Positions 27,812-36,557 of a stretch of DNA of 64,000 bases are shown here, in pieces (the first letter of the stretch is position 1; every line of letters begins with the position of its first letter). Source of the DNA: Gammaproteobacteria bacterium. GTDB taxonomy: Bacteria > Pseudomonadota > Gammaproteobacteria > SZUA-229. Made by a program: the position numbers and the translations under genes. Location: positions 19,841 through 83,840 of the forward strand of contig JAOULC010000008.1 in assembly GCA_029882215.1 (NCBI GenBank), given 5' to 3'. The notes beneath the pieces were generated by a model. That model searched no databases and had not been told where the DNA came from. It saw nothing but the letters and a program-made list of their open reading frames with translations.

Positions 27812-28616
27812 ATGAAGTGGGTTGAACCTAAATATTCGAAAGAGAAAGTAAGAAAGGCCGGGATCTGCTTGTTGAAAGATGATATAAAAAGCAATGAGTT
27901 TCAAGAGGCTATTCCTGTATTTTACAATTGGAGATCTTCACATGCATTTCCAATGCAGATCATGCTTAATCTTTTACGAAAAATACAATAAAAATTGATA
28001 AAAACTCACTAGTTGTTCAGAGACTTAAACGTGTGCGTTCAATCTACAATAAATTGATACGTGAAAAAAATATGAGTCTTAGTCGTATGCAAGATATTGT
28101 CGGCTGCGAGCAGTTGTAAGCGATGTAAGACGAGTCAAAAAGATTTGTTGCGGCCTAAAAAGAAGCAGGACAAAAAATATACTTTATAAAGAAAGAGATT
28201 ATATAAAATTTCCTAAAGAGTCTGGATATAGAGGTGTTCACTTAATATACAAACACAATGGGCAAAAAGATAAATTCAAAGGAATGTTTGTAGAATTGCA
28301 AATTAGAAGCAAGATTCAACATTCATGGGCTACTGCTGTTGAGGTTGTCGGAGCCTTTACAAAACAGGCGCTTAAGGCGAGTGCTGGTGACCCCAGATGG
28401 TTAGACTTTTTCAAATACACAAGTGTTGAATTCTCAAAACTTGAGAATTGTGTAATTGATCAAAATGAAGAAAAGAATAAAGACGACCAAAGTAAGGGTG
28501 TTGTACTGGTTTTAGCTGCTTCAGTTCGAGACTTAAAGAAAGCATATCCTAACTATTTTGCTGATACTGATGATTTTGAAAAATACGTTGCACAGGTTTA
28601 CAAGGCGAATAATTAA
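27812..28616 (+). pseudogene. RelA/SpoT-domain (small alarmone synthetase-like) gene, two frameshifts
   Basis: Three frames together encode a protein of about 268 residues with a (p)ppGpp synthetase-type domain. The first (from the ATG at 27812) ends with YNWRSSHAFPMQIMLNLLRK. The second, by frame change near 27985, reads KIDKNSLVVQRLKRVRS and MSLSRMQDIVGC. The third, by change near 28110, runs RAVVSDVRRVKK, then ESGYRGVHLIYK and VELQIRSKIQHSWATAVE, to the stop at 28616. Each junction is repaired by adding one base. The span is two bases short of a multiple of three. Base composition is A+T-rich compared with yejF, so horizontal acquisition is possible. The order of motifs matches the COG2357-type family; function in vivo is doubtful. 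Confidence 0.75.
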
Positions 28617-29424
28617 ATTAATATATTGATCGGTAAAAGGGTGGTCTGTACAACGAAGACCCACAATTTTTAAAGGTTAAGAGCAAAATCAAAGACGTCA
28701 GTGGTTGACTGACAGCAACCTACTTTTCTGTCTACAGCTACAGAAAAGTAAGCAAAATAAAGCCGCCCCGTTAATCAAGCCTTCATCAAAAAGCGGTGAA
28801 GATTCCCTCGTTAGTCGCAATATTTACGGCTGCTGCGGAACTCGCTAGAAAAACACTCGCTCAGACATCCTCACAGAAAGCTCCGTAAATATTACTCTTT
28901 CCTCGGCTTGTTTAAATGGGAGGGTAAGTCAAAATCTAAAGACTACCAATCTTTATCGGTTTTGATTTACTTTTCCCGTCTCAGTGTTTGGCGTGCATTG
29001 TTTCCAGGAAGGGTAAATTTGGCATGGACGCCAAATTAAGTTTTCATGAGCATGGATGCGAACGAAAACGACCCGGTAGCGAATTGATTGCTCTTATAAA
29101 TTTTTAAGACGATTCTAGTTGTACTTACAATGTACGGGCACCCGTAGGGCAAACAGTGTTAGGGTGGCTTTTTTTGGTACTTTTTTAGCTGTAGAAAAAA
29201 GCGCCTCGCCTGCCGGTGCGATTACCGGCAATGTTTAGACGGAGTAAACAATTTATATATGCCATTATGTATAAAACAGCTAGGTTAGACTAATATTGCC
29301 ACGGCTTATCGGTGAGTCCTTCACAAAATGAGGCGATTTATGATATTTATACAAATTGTAGTTGTGACTATTTGCGAAAATTTCGCTATCATTACGCCCT
29401 GATTAAAAACAATGGATACCTGAC
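28617..29424. repeat. Hairpin-rich noncoding region, probable dispersed repeat
   Basis: About 800 bases hold no credible gene but several inverted repeats. Arms are TACTTTTCTGT at 28721-28731 with 28740-28750; AATATTTACGG at 28819-28829 with 28883-28893; GTAAGTCAAAA at 28924-28934 with 28960-28970 (one wobble); AATTTGGC at 29016-29023 with 29030-29037; and TGCCGGT at 29211-29217 with 29224-29230. A TTTTTT...AAAAAA pair lies near 29180-29200. This pattern resembles noncoding repeats scattered in many gammaproteobacterial genomes, an impression from memory. Whether other copies exist in this genome cannot be seen here. Confidence 0.55.
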
Positions 29425-30618
29425 GTGGTAATAAAGCCTAAAGTACGCGGATTTATCTGCACAAGCACTCACCCTGTTGGTTGTGAAGCCAATGTGAACC
29501 AGCAGATTGAACGTATTAAACGCGATGGCCCTATCGAAAACGGACCTAAAAAGGTTCTGGTGATTGGTGCTTCTACCGGTTACGGCCTGGCTGCCCGTAT
29601 TACGGCTGCATTCGGCTCAGCTGCAGCAACGATTGGTGTTTTTTTAGAAAAACCGGCAACCGATAAAAAGCCTGCTTCGGCTGGCTGGTATAACTCGGCT
29701 GCATTTGATAAGGCCGCGAAATCCGCCGGCCTGTATTCTAAAGCCTTTAATGGTGATGCGTTCTCCCACGAGATGAAAGCTAAAGTGGTTGAGACAATCA
29801 AAGAGGATCTTGGTGAAGTGGATCTGGTTGTTTACTCTCTGGCTTCTCCGGTGAGAAAGCTGCCTGACAGCGGTGAAGTGGTGCGATCCACATTAAAACC
29901 AATTGGTGAGGTTTACCGTTCAAAAGCGGTTGATACCAATAAGGATATCCTTGTTGATGTCGAAATTGGCGTGGCTAATGATGAAGAAATCGCCAATACC
30001 GTGACCGTTATGGGCGGTGAAGACTGGGAGCTATGGATGAAGGCGCTGCACGAAGGTGGCGTTCTGGCTAACGGTGTTAAAACCGTTGCCTTTGGTTATA
30101 TCGGTACTGAGATTACCTGGCCAATTTACTGGCACGGCACATTAGGTAAAGCGAAAGAAGATGTCGATCGTGCAGCGGCGGCTATTACCAGTTCTCTGAC
30201 GGATATTAATGGCCAGGCAAATGTAGCGGTACTCAAAAGTGTGGTGACACAGGCTTCCGCAGCTATTCCTGTTATGCCAATCTATATTGCAACCTCGTAT
30301 AAAGTCATGAAAGAGCTGGGCATTCATGAAGGCTGTATCGAACAGTTAAACCGCTTATACCGTACTGAACTGTTTAAAGATCAGCCAGCACTGGATGATA
30401 TGAACCGATACCGTATGGATGACTGGGAATTAAGAGATGACGTTCAAAAGACGTGTCTTGAAATTTTACCGGCAGTGACCGATGAAAATCTGTTTGAGCT
30501 GACTAATTTCCAGGTCTATAAAGATGAGTTCTTGCGCTTGTTTGGCTTTGGTCTTGAAGGCGTTGATTACGAGCAGGATGTTGAGCCAATTGTTGATTTT
30601 GATGTTGAGAGTGTATAA
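29425..30618 (+). CDS. fabV: FabV-type trans-2-enoyl-CoA/ACP reductase
   Basis: FabV is an NADH-dependent enoyl reductase of the extended short-chain dehydrogenase type. It is unrelated in detail to FabI and known to be less sensitive to FabI inhibitors such as triclosan. The 397-residue protein begins [24 protein letters not shown] from a GTG, the expected FabV start. The glycine-rich [16 protein letters not shown] lies at about 45-60. The catalytic Tyr-X8-Lys appears in [10 protein letters not shown], and C-terminal segments [10 protein letters not shown] and [16 protein letters not shown] are typical. It follows the hairpin-rich noncoding region. Confidence 0.94.
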   Translation: MVIKPKVRGFICTSTHPVGCEANVNQQIERIKRDGPIENGPKKVLVIGASTGYGLAARITAAFGSAAATIGVFLEKPATDKKPASAGWYNSAAFDKAAKSAGLYSKAFNGDAFSHEMKAKVVETIKEDLGEVDLVVYSLASPVRKLPDSGEVVRSTLKPIGEVYRSKAVDTNKDILVDVEIGVANDEEIANTVTVMGGEDWELWMKALHEGGVLANGVKTVAFGYIGTEITWPIYWHGTLGKAKEDVDRAAAAITSSLTDINGQANVAVLKSVVTQASAAIPVMPIYIATSYKVMKELGIHEGCIEQLNRLYRTELFKDQPALDDMNRYRMDDWELRDDVQKTCLEILPAVTDENLFELTNFQVYKDEFLRLFGFGLEGVDYEQDVEPIVDFDVESV

Positions 30619-30938
30619 CTTAAAACTGATCTCAACGGCTTTAATATGCCGAGGCGTATTAACTGCTCCGGCGCAGATTTAAACGTACCGGGCTATTTCA
30701 ACCGAGTGCTACTGAATGACAGGGATGTTGTTCAATATCCTCCCCCTTGCGATTAGAAGTGTATTTTTACTAGCGACTGTATAGTGACCCATAGATATCC
30801 TGTTTAAACGCGCAATCATACATATGATTGCAAAGTCATATTGAATCTCCCTTCCCAAGAGTATTTATGCTAACTCTCCGGTGTGAATATTTATTTCAAA
30901 CAATCAATGTTCTGGCGATTTTATATGCGGCATCATAA
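30619..30938. other. Intergenic region between fabV and the CheW-LysM gene
   Basis: About 320 bases lie between two convergent genes. I see no gene, RNA or clear terminator. Scattered short GC-containing segments (around 30640-30700) have no strong inverted repeat that I could confirm. Confidence 0.4.
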
Positions 30939-32549
30939 TTATTGTGTAGTTTTCTTTGAGCTTTTTACGATGATGATGATACGGTTACCCGGATAAATTA
31001 AATCCGGATTTTTGATGTTGCTCAGGTGTGCGAGTTGTTTGTATTTCAACGGGTCACGGATATAGCGTTTAGCGATATGCCATAATGTATCGCCTTTGAC
31101 CACTATGTGAGTGACCTGTCGTGAAGTGTTCTTTGCTTTTGCTGCAAGCGGTTTTTCTTCATTAGTGTTTTTTTCTACAGGCTTAATAGTGTATACCACA
31201 TCCGCTGTTTCTTTAATTTGTGCAGTCATTAGCGATGGCTTTTTATCTGCTTCAGGTGGTGTGAACTCGAGTTTAGCGTCCGGGTCATCAATAATGATGG
31301 TAATCGTGTTTTTTGTTGGGGTGATGGCCGCATCATGAGTGGCCTGATTTATTGCGGTGTCTTCAAGCGCTTCGATGCTGTTGCTTGCAGGCGTTGTGGT
31401 ATCAGCATCTGTCAAATCAACCGCTTCATGGCGACTTAATGTTTGATCAGTCACAGGAGGGCTTAAGCCGGTATCAGCAGCCCGAGAAGCCGGTAGTGTG
31501 TTATGTTGCAGAGCTGTTTTACTTTGGTAGCGGCTTGCAGTTGAGGGCGTTTGAAAAAAAATGTAATAACCTGTTAAAGGTGTAGCAATAATCAGGGTCA
31601 ATACCAAAAAGATAGTAAACCAGCCGGAGGATTGATTGCTTTCATTTGTCTTGTCTTGTCTAACAGTACCTGACAAATAGTTAGCGGGCACCTTTACATT
31701 TGTCTGAGTGTTGATCAGGCGAGCTGAGTCATTTTTAGGGGTTGCTGGAACTGGCGTTTTTGTTATGGCAGATGGCGAGTAAACCGCTTTGCTGGGTGTT
31801 GTTGTATGTTTATGGGTGTTGTGTTTTATCGTCGGGGTATGGTCTTGAGTTTTAGTTTTTTGCAATAAAACTGGTCTGCTTTTAGTCGTCATGTTCAGGC
31901 TGCGGTCTGTTAGTTGACGGCTTGTTTTAGTTGTCGGTTGTAGCTTGGCAGTCACTGCCTTTGAACCGGTTGTTATCTTGCTATGTGTCGGTTCATTGCG
32001 GACATGCTCTGTGGGTTTAGCGCTATTGCTAAGCACTGGCGGATTTTGAGTAACGCTTTGTTTGCTGGTAGTCACATCAGCATGAGTGGATTCATTTATG
32101 AACTGATTAATGAAGAGGTGTGCACGGGTATTAACCTGAGCATTGCTGAGGGCTTCAAATCCGGTTTTAAAGACCAGCTGGCTTTTATAAAGCAGCACAC
32201 CATCAAATAATTCACGCGGGCATTCAGCCGGTAGAGGCTGCCATGTGCCCTGATTCGAACTGATGATTTCCTGAATACTATCAACCCAGAAGCCCAGTAG
32301 ACGATTATTGATTTCTGCGATGAGGATTTTACCGCGTTGCCCGGTTGGTAAGTTAAATTTTGTTCTGACATCATAAACGGCCACGGCTCTCTTTGTGTGT
32401 GTGAAAAGTCCCGGGCGATAGCTATTGCTGCCGGGAATAGCGGTGATATGAGCCGGTGGTTCAATAACAAGGTAGACACTGTTGGCGTCAACACAGCAAG
32501 GGACTGGTCCGATTTTAAATATTACAAAATTACTATTGGCTAAAGCCAT
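30939..32549 (-). CDS. CheW-like domain protein with transmembrane segment and C-terminal LysM
   Basis: The 536-residue protein joins three parts. Residues about 5-140 resemble a CheW domain (VDANSVYLVIEPPAHITAIPG, AVAVYDVRTKFNLP, FWVDSIQEI), the adaptor fold that links receptors to CheA. Residues 150-305 are low-complexity, rich in T, K, S and P, with TKT and KHT motifs. A single hydrophobic helix lies at about 309-332 (WFTIFLVLTLIIATPLTGYY). After a further acidic linker there is a LysM domain at about 483-529 (HIVVKGDTLWHIAKRY, LSNIKNPDLIYPGNRI), which binds peptidoglycan. The predicted topology puts CheW in the cytosol and LysM in the periplasm. No che genes are adjacent. The function is unknown. 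Confidence 0.82.
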   Translation of the reverse strand: MALANSNFVIFKIGPVPCCVDANSVYLVIEPPAHITAIPGSNSYRPGLFTHTKRAVAVYDVRTKFNLPTGQRGKILIAEINNRLLGFWVDSIQEIISSNQGTWQPLPAECPRELFDGVLLYKSQLVFKTGFEALSNAQVNTRAHLFINQFINESTHADVTTSKQSVTQNPPVLSNSAKPTEHVRNEPTHSKITTGSKAVTAKLQPTTKTSRQLTDRSLNMTTKSRPVLLQKTKTQDHTPTIKHNTHKHTTTPSKAVYSPSAITKTPVPATPKNDSARLINTQTNVKVPANYLSGTVRQDKTNESNQSSGWFTIFLVLTLIIATPLTGYYIFFQTPSTASRYQSKTALQHNTLPASRAADTGLSPPVTDQTLSRHEAVDLTDADTTTPASNSIEALEDTAINQATHDAAITPTKNTITIIIDDPDAKLEFTPPEADKKPSLMTAQIKETADVVYTIKPVEKNTNEEKPLAAKAKNTSRQVTHIVVKGDTLWHIAKRYIRDPLKYKQLAHLSNIKNPDLIYPGNRIIIIVKSSKKTTQ

Positions 32550-32667
32550 TATTCACTGCCGTTATTTAAGAATGTCTGTGTGAACGCTCAAAGTTTAGCG
32601 AATCTCATTAAAATATAGCTTTTTATTCATTAAATGACACGATATCCGCAAAAAATCGTGATTTAAC

Positions 32668-32696
32668 TTGCTTGTGCGGGGCTAGCTCTTTAAAAT
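32668..32696 (+). promoter_or_regulatory. Sigma-70 promoter of the rpsF operon
   Basis: TTGCTT at 32668-32673 and TAAAAT at 32691-32696 are separated by 17 bases. ACGCGCC, a G+C-rich discriminator typical of ribosomal protein promoters, follows the -10 box. The rpsF ATG is about 90 bases downstream. Transcripts would carry a leader with a hairpin (CGGTT 32750-32754 with AACCG 32767-32771) just before the ribosome binding site. Confidence 0.7.
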
Positions 32697-32787
32697 ACGC
32701 GCCTTGTTATTTCACTCCTTGCTCCACTGGCCTGACTTATATTTAATATCGGTTCAGGGGGCATCTAACCGTAAGGAGCATGTAAAA

Positions 32788-33219
32788 ATGCGTCATTATG
32801 AAGTAGTATTTCTGGTTCATCCAGACCAAAGCGATCAAGTTAACGCTATGATCGACCGCTATCGCAGCATGATCGAGTCTTTTGGTGGTACTATCCACCG
32901 TTTAGAAGACTGGGGTCGTCGCCAGTTAGCTTACCCAATCAACAAAATCCACAAAGCTCATTACATTCTGATGAATGTTGAATGTAACGGTGAAGCACTG
33001 TCTGAACTGGAGTCAGCATTCAAATTCAACGATGCGGTACTTCGTAATTTGATCATCAAGCGTAAAGGCGCTCTTACCGAGCCATCATTGCTGATGAAAG
33101 AAAAGGACGAAGAGAAGAAGTCTGAGAGACGCGCTCCTGTTGCTGATGATGCAGAAGCAGTTGAAGAGTCAGACGAAGCGACTTCAGCTGACGATGCTGC
33201 TGATGCAGACGCTGAGTAA
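32788..33219 (+). CDS. rpsF: 30S ribosomal protein S6
   Basis: S6 binds the central domain of 16S rRNA together with S18. The 143-residue protein begins [18 protein letters not shown] from the ATG at 32788, preceded by AAGGAG; an in-frame ATG at 32704 would add an unlikely 28-residue extension. The core ends near [17 protein letters not shown]. The C-terminal tail is acidic ([20 protein letters not shown]), as in other gammaproteobacterial S6 proteins that receive glutamate additions. It is the first gene of the rpsF-rpsR-DUF2232-rplI operon. Confidence 0.96.
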   Translation: MRHYEVVFLVHPDQSDQVNAMIDRYRSMIESFGGTIHRLEDWGRRQLAYPINKIHKAHYILMNVECNGEALSELESAFKFNDAVLRNLIIKRKGALTEPSLLMKEKDEEKKSERRAPVADDAEAVEESDEATSADDAADADAE

Positions 33220-33284
33220 CTAACTAATTTAATTGTTGATACTGGTCGGTTATAACAACAGACCGGTGGATGAGGAAGACAAAC

Positions 33285-33506
33285 ATGGCTTTTTTCCGTC
33301 GTAAAAAATTCTGCCGTTTCACAGGCGATGCTGATGCACAGATCGATTACAAAGATCTTGATATGTTAAAAAACTACGTTAGCGAGTCGGGTAAAATTGT
33401 ACCTAGTCGTGTAACAGGCACTGGCGCAAAATATCAGCGTCAGTTAGCGACTGCGATTAAACGCGCTCGTTATTTAGCTTTAATTCCATACACAGATAGC
33501 CACTAA
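33285..33506 (+). CDS. rpsR: 30S ribosomal protein S18
   Basis: S18 forms a heterodimer with S6 on the small subunit. The 73-residue sequence is complete: [20 protein letters not shown], then [20 protein letters not shown], then [31 protein letters not shown]. The start is the ATG at 33285 with GAGGAAG upstream; an ATG five codons earlier lies inside that binding site. It follows rpsF by 65 bases. Confidence 0.97.
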   Translation: MAFFRRKKFCRFTGDADAQIDYKDLDMLKNYVSESGKIVPSRVTGTGAKYQRQLATAIKRARYLALIPYTDSH

Positions 33507-33526
33507 TATAAGGCTGAACTGAAGTG

Positions 33527-34432
33527 ATGGTACTGGCTCGTTTTATCCTTCGGGGCCCGAGTCAGGCAGCACTGGTTATGACAACCTGTGCAATGCTTGC
33601 AATACTATTGATGCCGTTTTCTTGGTTCAGTGCCGCGGCTCTTATTCTGCTGGTTTTACATCAGGATAAGGAAGTGGCTATCAGAGCAACGGCAATAGCA
33701 AGTCTGGCAATCGTGGTGATGAGCTGGGTAATATTCGGTTCACCACTATTGGCAGCAGGGTATCTGCTTTTTTTGTGGCTACCTGCTGGTTTGATCGCTT
33801 ATGTTTTGAAGCAAAGCGTGTCATTAATACTGAGTTTACAACTGCTGACTGTTATCGGTCTGCTGGTGATTACGGCTTTGTATTTATTCTTTCCTGAAAT
33901 GGGAGAGGCGTGGCGCCAGGCTTTTGAACAGGTTTTAAAACCAGCCATAGAGCAGTCGACAACTCAGATTGATCAGGCACAACTGGATAATCTGTTAACG
34001 ATGTTTGCCCGCTCTATCAGTGGCTTGCTGGCAATTGTATTAGTATTTAACGTCCTGATCGGACTGTTTATAGCTCGCTGGTGGCAGGCTGGCTTGTTTA
34101 ACCCGGGTGGTTTTTCCCGTGAGTTTAAAGAGCTGCGTCTTGGTAAAGTATTTGCCGCCGTGACAGTGTTTACAATGATTGCCAACGCATTGATTGTAAA
34201 TGACTGGATATTAGGCTCAATGTTATTAATGGTTTCAATGACCCTGCTACAGGGTATCGCCATTATGCACGGAGTGGTCGCTAAAAAGCAGTTGTCCGGG
34301 CACTGGCTGTTCGGTTTTTATGTGTTGTTAATATTGATCCCGCAAGTCATGATCTTTTTAACAATTATGGGTTTACTCGATGCTTGGGTTGATATTAGAA
34401 AACAGGTTTCTCCCAAGATTAAGTTAATGTAA
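33527..34432 (+). CDS. DUF2232 family membrane protein
   Basis: A strongly hydrophobic protein of about 301 residues, predicted to have several transmembrane helices (for example TTCAMLAILLMPFSWFSAAA near the start and FYVLLILIPQVMIFLTIMGL near the end). The genomic position between rpsR and rplI is where many gammaproteobacteria keep a DUF2232-type gene. Function is unknown. The start is either ATG 33527 or the adjacent GTG 33524. Spacing of 20 bases from rpsR and 56 bases to rplI supports one operon. The family call rests partly on synteny. Confidence 0.7.
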   Translation: MVLARFILRGPSQAALVMTTCAMLAILLMPFSWFSAAALILLVLHQDKEVAIRATAIASLAIVVMSWVIFGSPLLAAGYLLFLWLPAGLIAYVLKQSVSLILSLQLLTVIGLLVITALYLFFPEMGEAWRQAFEQVLKPAIEQSTTQIDQAQLDNLLTMFARSISGLLAIVLVFNVLIGLFIARWWQAGLFNPGGFSREFKELRLGKVFAAVTVFTMIANALIVNDWILGSMLLMVSMTLLQGIAIMHGVVAKKQLSGHWLFGFYVLLILIPQVMIFLTIMGLLDAWVDIRKQVSPKIKLM

Positions 34433-34488
34433 TACAGTTTCTTTCTGATCTGGTTATCAGGTTGGGAAATAAAATAGAGGTATAAGTG

Positions 34489-34944
34489 ATGGAAGTTATA
34501 TTACTTGAGAAAGTAGATCGTTTAGGCGGTCTTGGCGACAAAGTTAACGTAAAAGCGGGCTTTGCGCGCAATTTCTTGTTGCCACAAGGCAAGGCTGCTT
34601 TTGCAACGGCAGAAAACTTAGAAGCATTTGAAGCACGCCGTGCCGAGCTTGAAAAACAGGCTATTGAGACACTGGCTGCCGCTGAAGCCCGTAAGGCTAA
34701 GCTGGATGGTATGGAAGTATCTATCACTGTGCGTGCCGGTACTGAAGGCAAACTGTTCGGTTCGATCGGTACGGTTGATATTGCAGAGCACGTTACCGCT
34801 ATGGGTATTGAACTGGCTAAGCGTGAAGTGCGTATGCCGCATGGTGCTATCCGTCAGGCCGGCGAATACGATATTGCTGTTCACCTGCTGACTGATGTTA
34901 ATGCCACTCTGAAACTGACTGTTATCGGTCAGGAAGACGAGTAA
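34489..34944 (+). CDS. rplI: 50S ribosomal protein L9
   Basis: L9 binds 23S rRNA domain V and extends from the large subunit on a long helix. The 151-residue protein is complete: [20 protein letters not shown] and [15 protein letters not shown] in the N-terminal domain, the long connecting helix [13 protein letters not shown], and the C-terminal domain with [17 protein letters not shown] 34489 fits the family start MEVILLE and follows AGAGG; the GTG at 34486 is in frame one codon earlier. It ends the operon, with two hairpins following. Confidence 0.97.
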   Translation: MEVILLEKVDRLGGLGDKVNVKAGFARNFLLPQGKAAFATAENLEAFEARRAELEKQAIETLAAAEARKAKLDGMEVSITVRAGTEGKLFGSIGTVDIAEHVTAMGIELAKREVRMPHGAIRQAGEYDIAVHLLTDVNATLKLTVIGQEDE

Positions 34945-34949
34945 TTAAC

Positions 34950-34976
34950 TCGCCGGATTATTCCGGCGAATTAATT
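34950..34976 (+). terminator. Hairpin after rplI
   Basis: TCGCCGGA at 34950-34957 pairs with TCCGGCGA at 34962-34969 around TTAT, with a possible outer AATTAA/TTAATT pairing. The tail AATTAATT is T-poor, so it may be an mRNA-stabilising stem rather than the main terminator. Confidence 0.6.
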
Positions 34977-34981
34977 AGCAT

Positions 34982-35021
34982 CACAAAAGCCTGCTCAGGT
35001 TTTCCTGCGCAGGCTTTTGTG
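34982..35021 (+). terminator. Rho-independent terminator of the rplI operon
   Basis: CACAAAAGCCTGC at 34982-34994 is the exact complement of 35009-35021. The inner CAGG/CCTG pairing around a TTTT loop completes the stem. The TTTT within the distal arm supplies a short U-rich 3' side. It separates the ribosomal protein operon from dnaB. Confidence 0.75.
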
Positions 35022-35159
35022 CGTTTGATGTCTTTAGCATATCTTTTCATTGTGCGCTTTAGCGACAGCTTTATGCCATAATTGGGCTATTCTCTTCAAT
35101 CTTTGTAAATGTATAAGTGCCTGATTGCACGTAATCAGGTGCTATGGTTTAATTTCAAT

Positions 35160-36557
35160 ATGGCAGAAACAATTCCGTATATTGGTGACTCTGAAGTCAG
35201 TCAATTAAAAGTACCACCGCATTCGATTGAAGCAGAACAGGCCGTATTAGGCGGGTTGATGCTGGACAATCTTGCGTGGGAGAAAATCGCTGACCGGGTT
35301 GATGATAATGACTTTTATCGACATGACCACCGGCTAATATTTCGCGCTATTCGTGAGCAGGAAGCGAAAGATGTACCGAATGATGCGGTCACCCTTTCGC
35401 AACATTTGCATTCAATCGATTTGCTCGAAGAGGCGGGTGGGCTGGCATATCTTGGTCGTCTGGCTAAAGAAACCCCGACCGCAGCCAATATCAAAGCCTA
35501 TGCGGATATTGTGCGCGAGAAATCGGTACTGCGGCAGCTGGCAGCAGTGGGAACAGAGATCGCCAGCAGTGCTTATAATCAGGAAGGTCGTGACAGCAAA
35601 GAGCTGCTTGAGGAAGCAGAAAAGCAGGTCTTTAAAATTGCCGAAAGCGGCAATCGTAACCAAAAAGGCTTTCTTGGAATGTCGTCGCTGCTGAAAAGCA
35701 CGGTTGACCAGATTGATCAGTTGTATCAAAACGAAGGCGCCATTACCGGTATTTCAACCGGTTTTGAGAAATTTGATGAGATGACTTCGGGCTTGCAGGC
35801 CGGTGAACTGGTGATTGTCGCAGGTCGCCCGTCAATGGGTAAAACGACATTTGCTATGAACCTGGTCGAAAATGCCGCTATTGGCAGTGGTAAAACGGTT
35901 GGTGTGTTTAGTTTAGAGATGCCGGGTGAATCGCTGTCCATGCGTATGATTTCATCACTGGGTCGCATCGATCAGCACAATTTACGTTCCGGCCAGATCA
36001 AAGATGATGACTGGGCAAGAATCACCTCGACCGTGAGTATGCTATCGCAGGCTAAAATCTTTGTTGATGATACGGGAGGCTTATCACCGACTGAGCTACG
36101 TGCCCGTGCCAGACGACTAAAAAGAGAACATGGTTTAGATTTAATCGTTATCGATTACTTACAGTTAATGCAGGGCAGTGCTAAATCAGCATCCGAAAAC
36201 AGAACCGCCGAAGTCTCTGAGATTTCCCGTTCATTAAAAGGTCTGGCTAAAGAGCTGGAAATACCGGTTATTGCGTTGTCGCAGCTAAACCGAAGTCTTG
36301 AGCAGCGTACGGATAAACGACCGGTGATGTCAGACTTGCGTGAGTCCGGAGCGATTGAGCAAGATGCCGATTTAATCGTCTTTATTTACCGTGATGAAGT
36401 CTATAACGAAGACAGTGAGCAAAAAGGCACGGCGGAAATCATTATTGCCAAGCAAAGAAACGGTCCGATCGGTAAAGTGCGTTTAACTTTTCTTGGTAAG
36501 TACACACGCTTTGAAAATCACATGCCTGAGGTGTATGGCGGCGGTGATGATTATTAA
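35160..36557 (+). CDS. dnaB: Replicative DNA helicase DnaB
   Basis: DnaB is the hexameric 5'-3' helicase that opens the replication fork. The 465-residue protein has the N-terminal domain signature LKVPPHSIEAEQAVLGGLML, a linker, and the RecA-like C-terminal domain with Walker A GRPSMGKTTF and Walker B LIVIDYLQLM. The arginine-finger region ends with LRESGAIEQDADLIVFIYRD. I use ATG 35160 (MAETIPYIGDSEVSQL) because the extra 17 residues from 35109 do not resemble DnaB. The Shine-Dalgarno match is poor for either start. The terminal TAATG overlaps the alr start. Confidence 0.95.
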   Translation: MAETIPYIGDSEVSQLKVPPHSIEAEQAVLGGLMLDNLAWEKIADRVDDNDFYRHDHRLIFRAIREQEAKDVPNDAVTLSQHLHSIDLLEEAGGLAYLGRLAKETPTAANIKAYADIVREKSVLRQLAAVGTEIASSAYNQEGRDSKELLEEAEKQVFKIAESGNRNQKGFLGMSSLLKSTVDQIDQLYQNEGAITGISTGFEKFDEMTSGLQAGELVIVAGRPSMGKTTFAMNLVENAAIGSGKTVGVFSLEMPGESLSMRMISSLGRIDQHNLRSGQIKDDDWARITSTVSMLSQAKIFVDDTGGLSPTELRARARRLKREHGLDLIVIDYLQLMQGSAKSASENRTAEVSEISRSLKGLAKELEIPVIALSQLNRSLEQRTDKRPVMSDLRESGAIEQDADLIVFIYRDEVYNEDSEQKGTAEIIIAKQRNGPIGKVRLTFLGKYTRFENHMPEVYGGGDDY

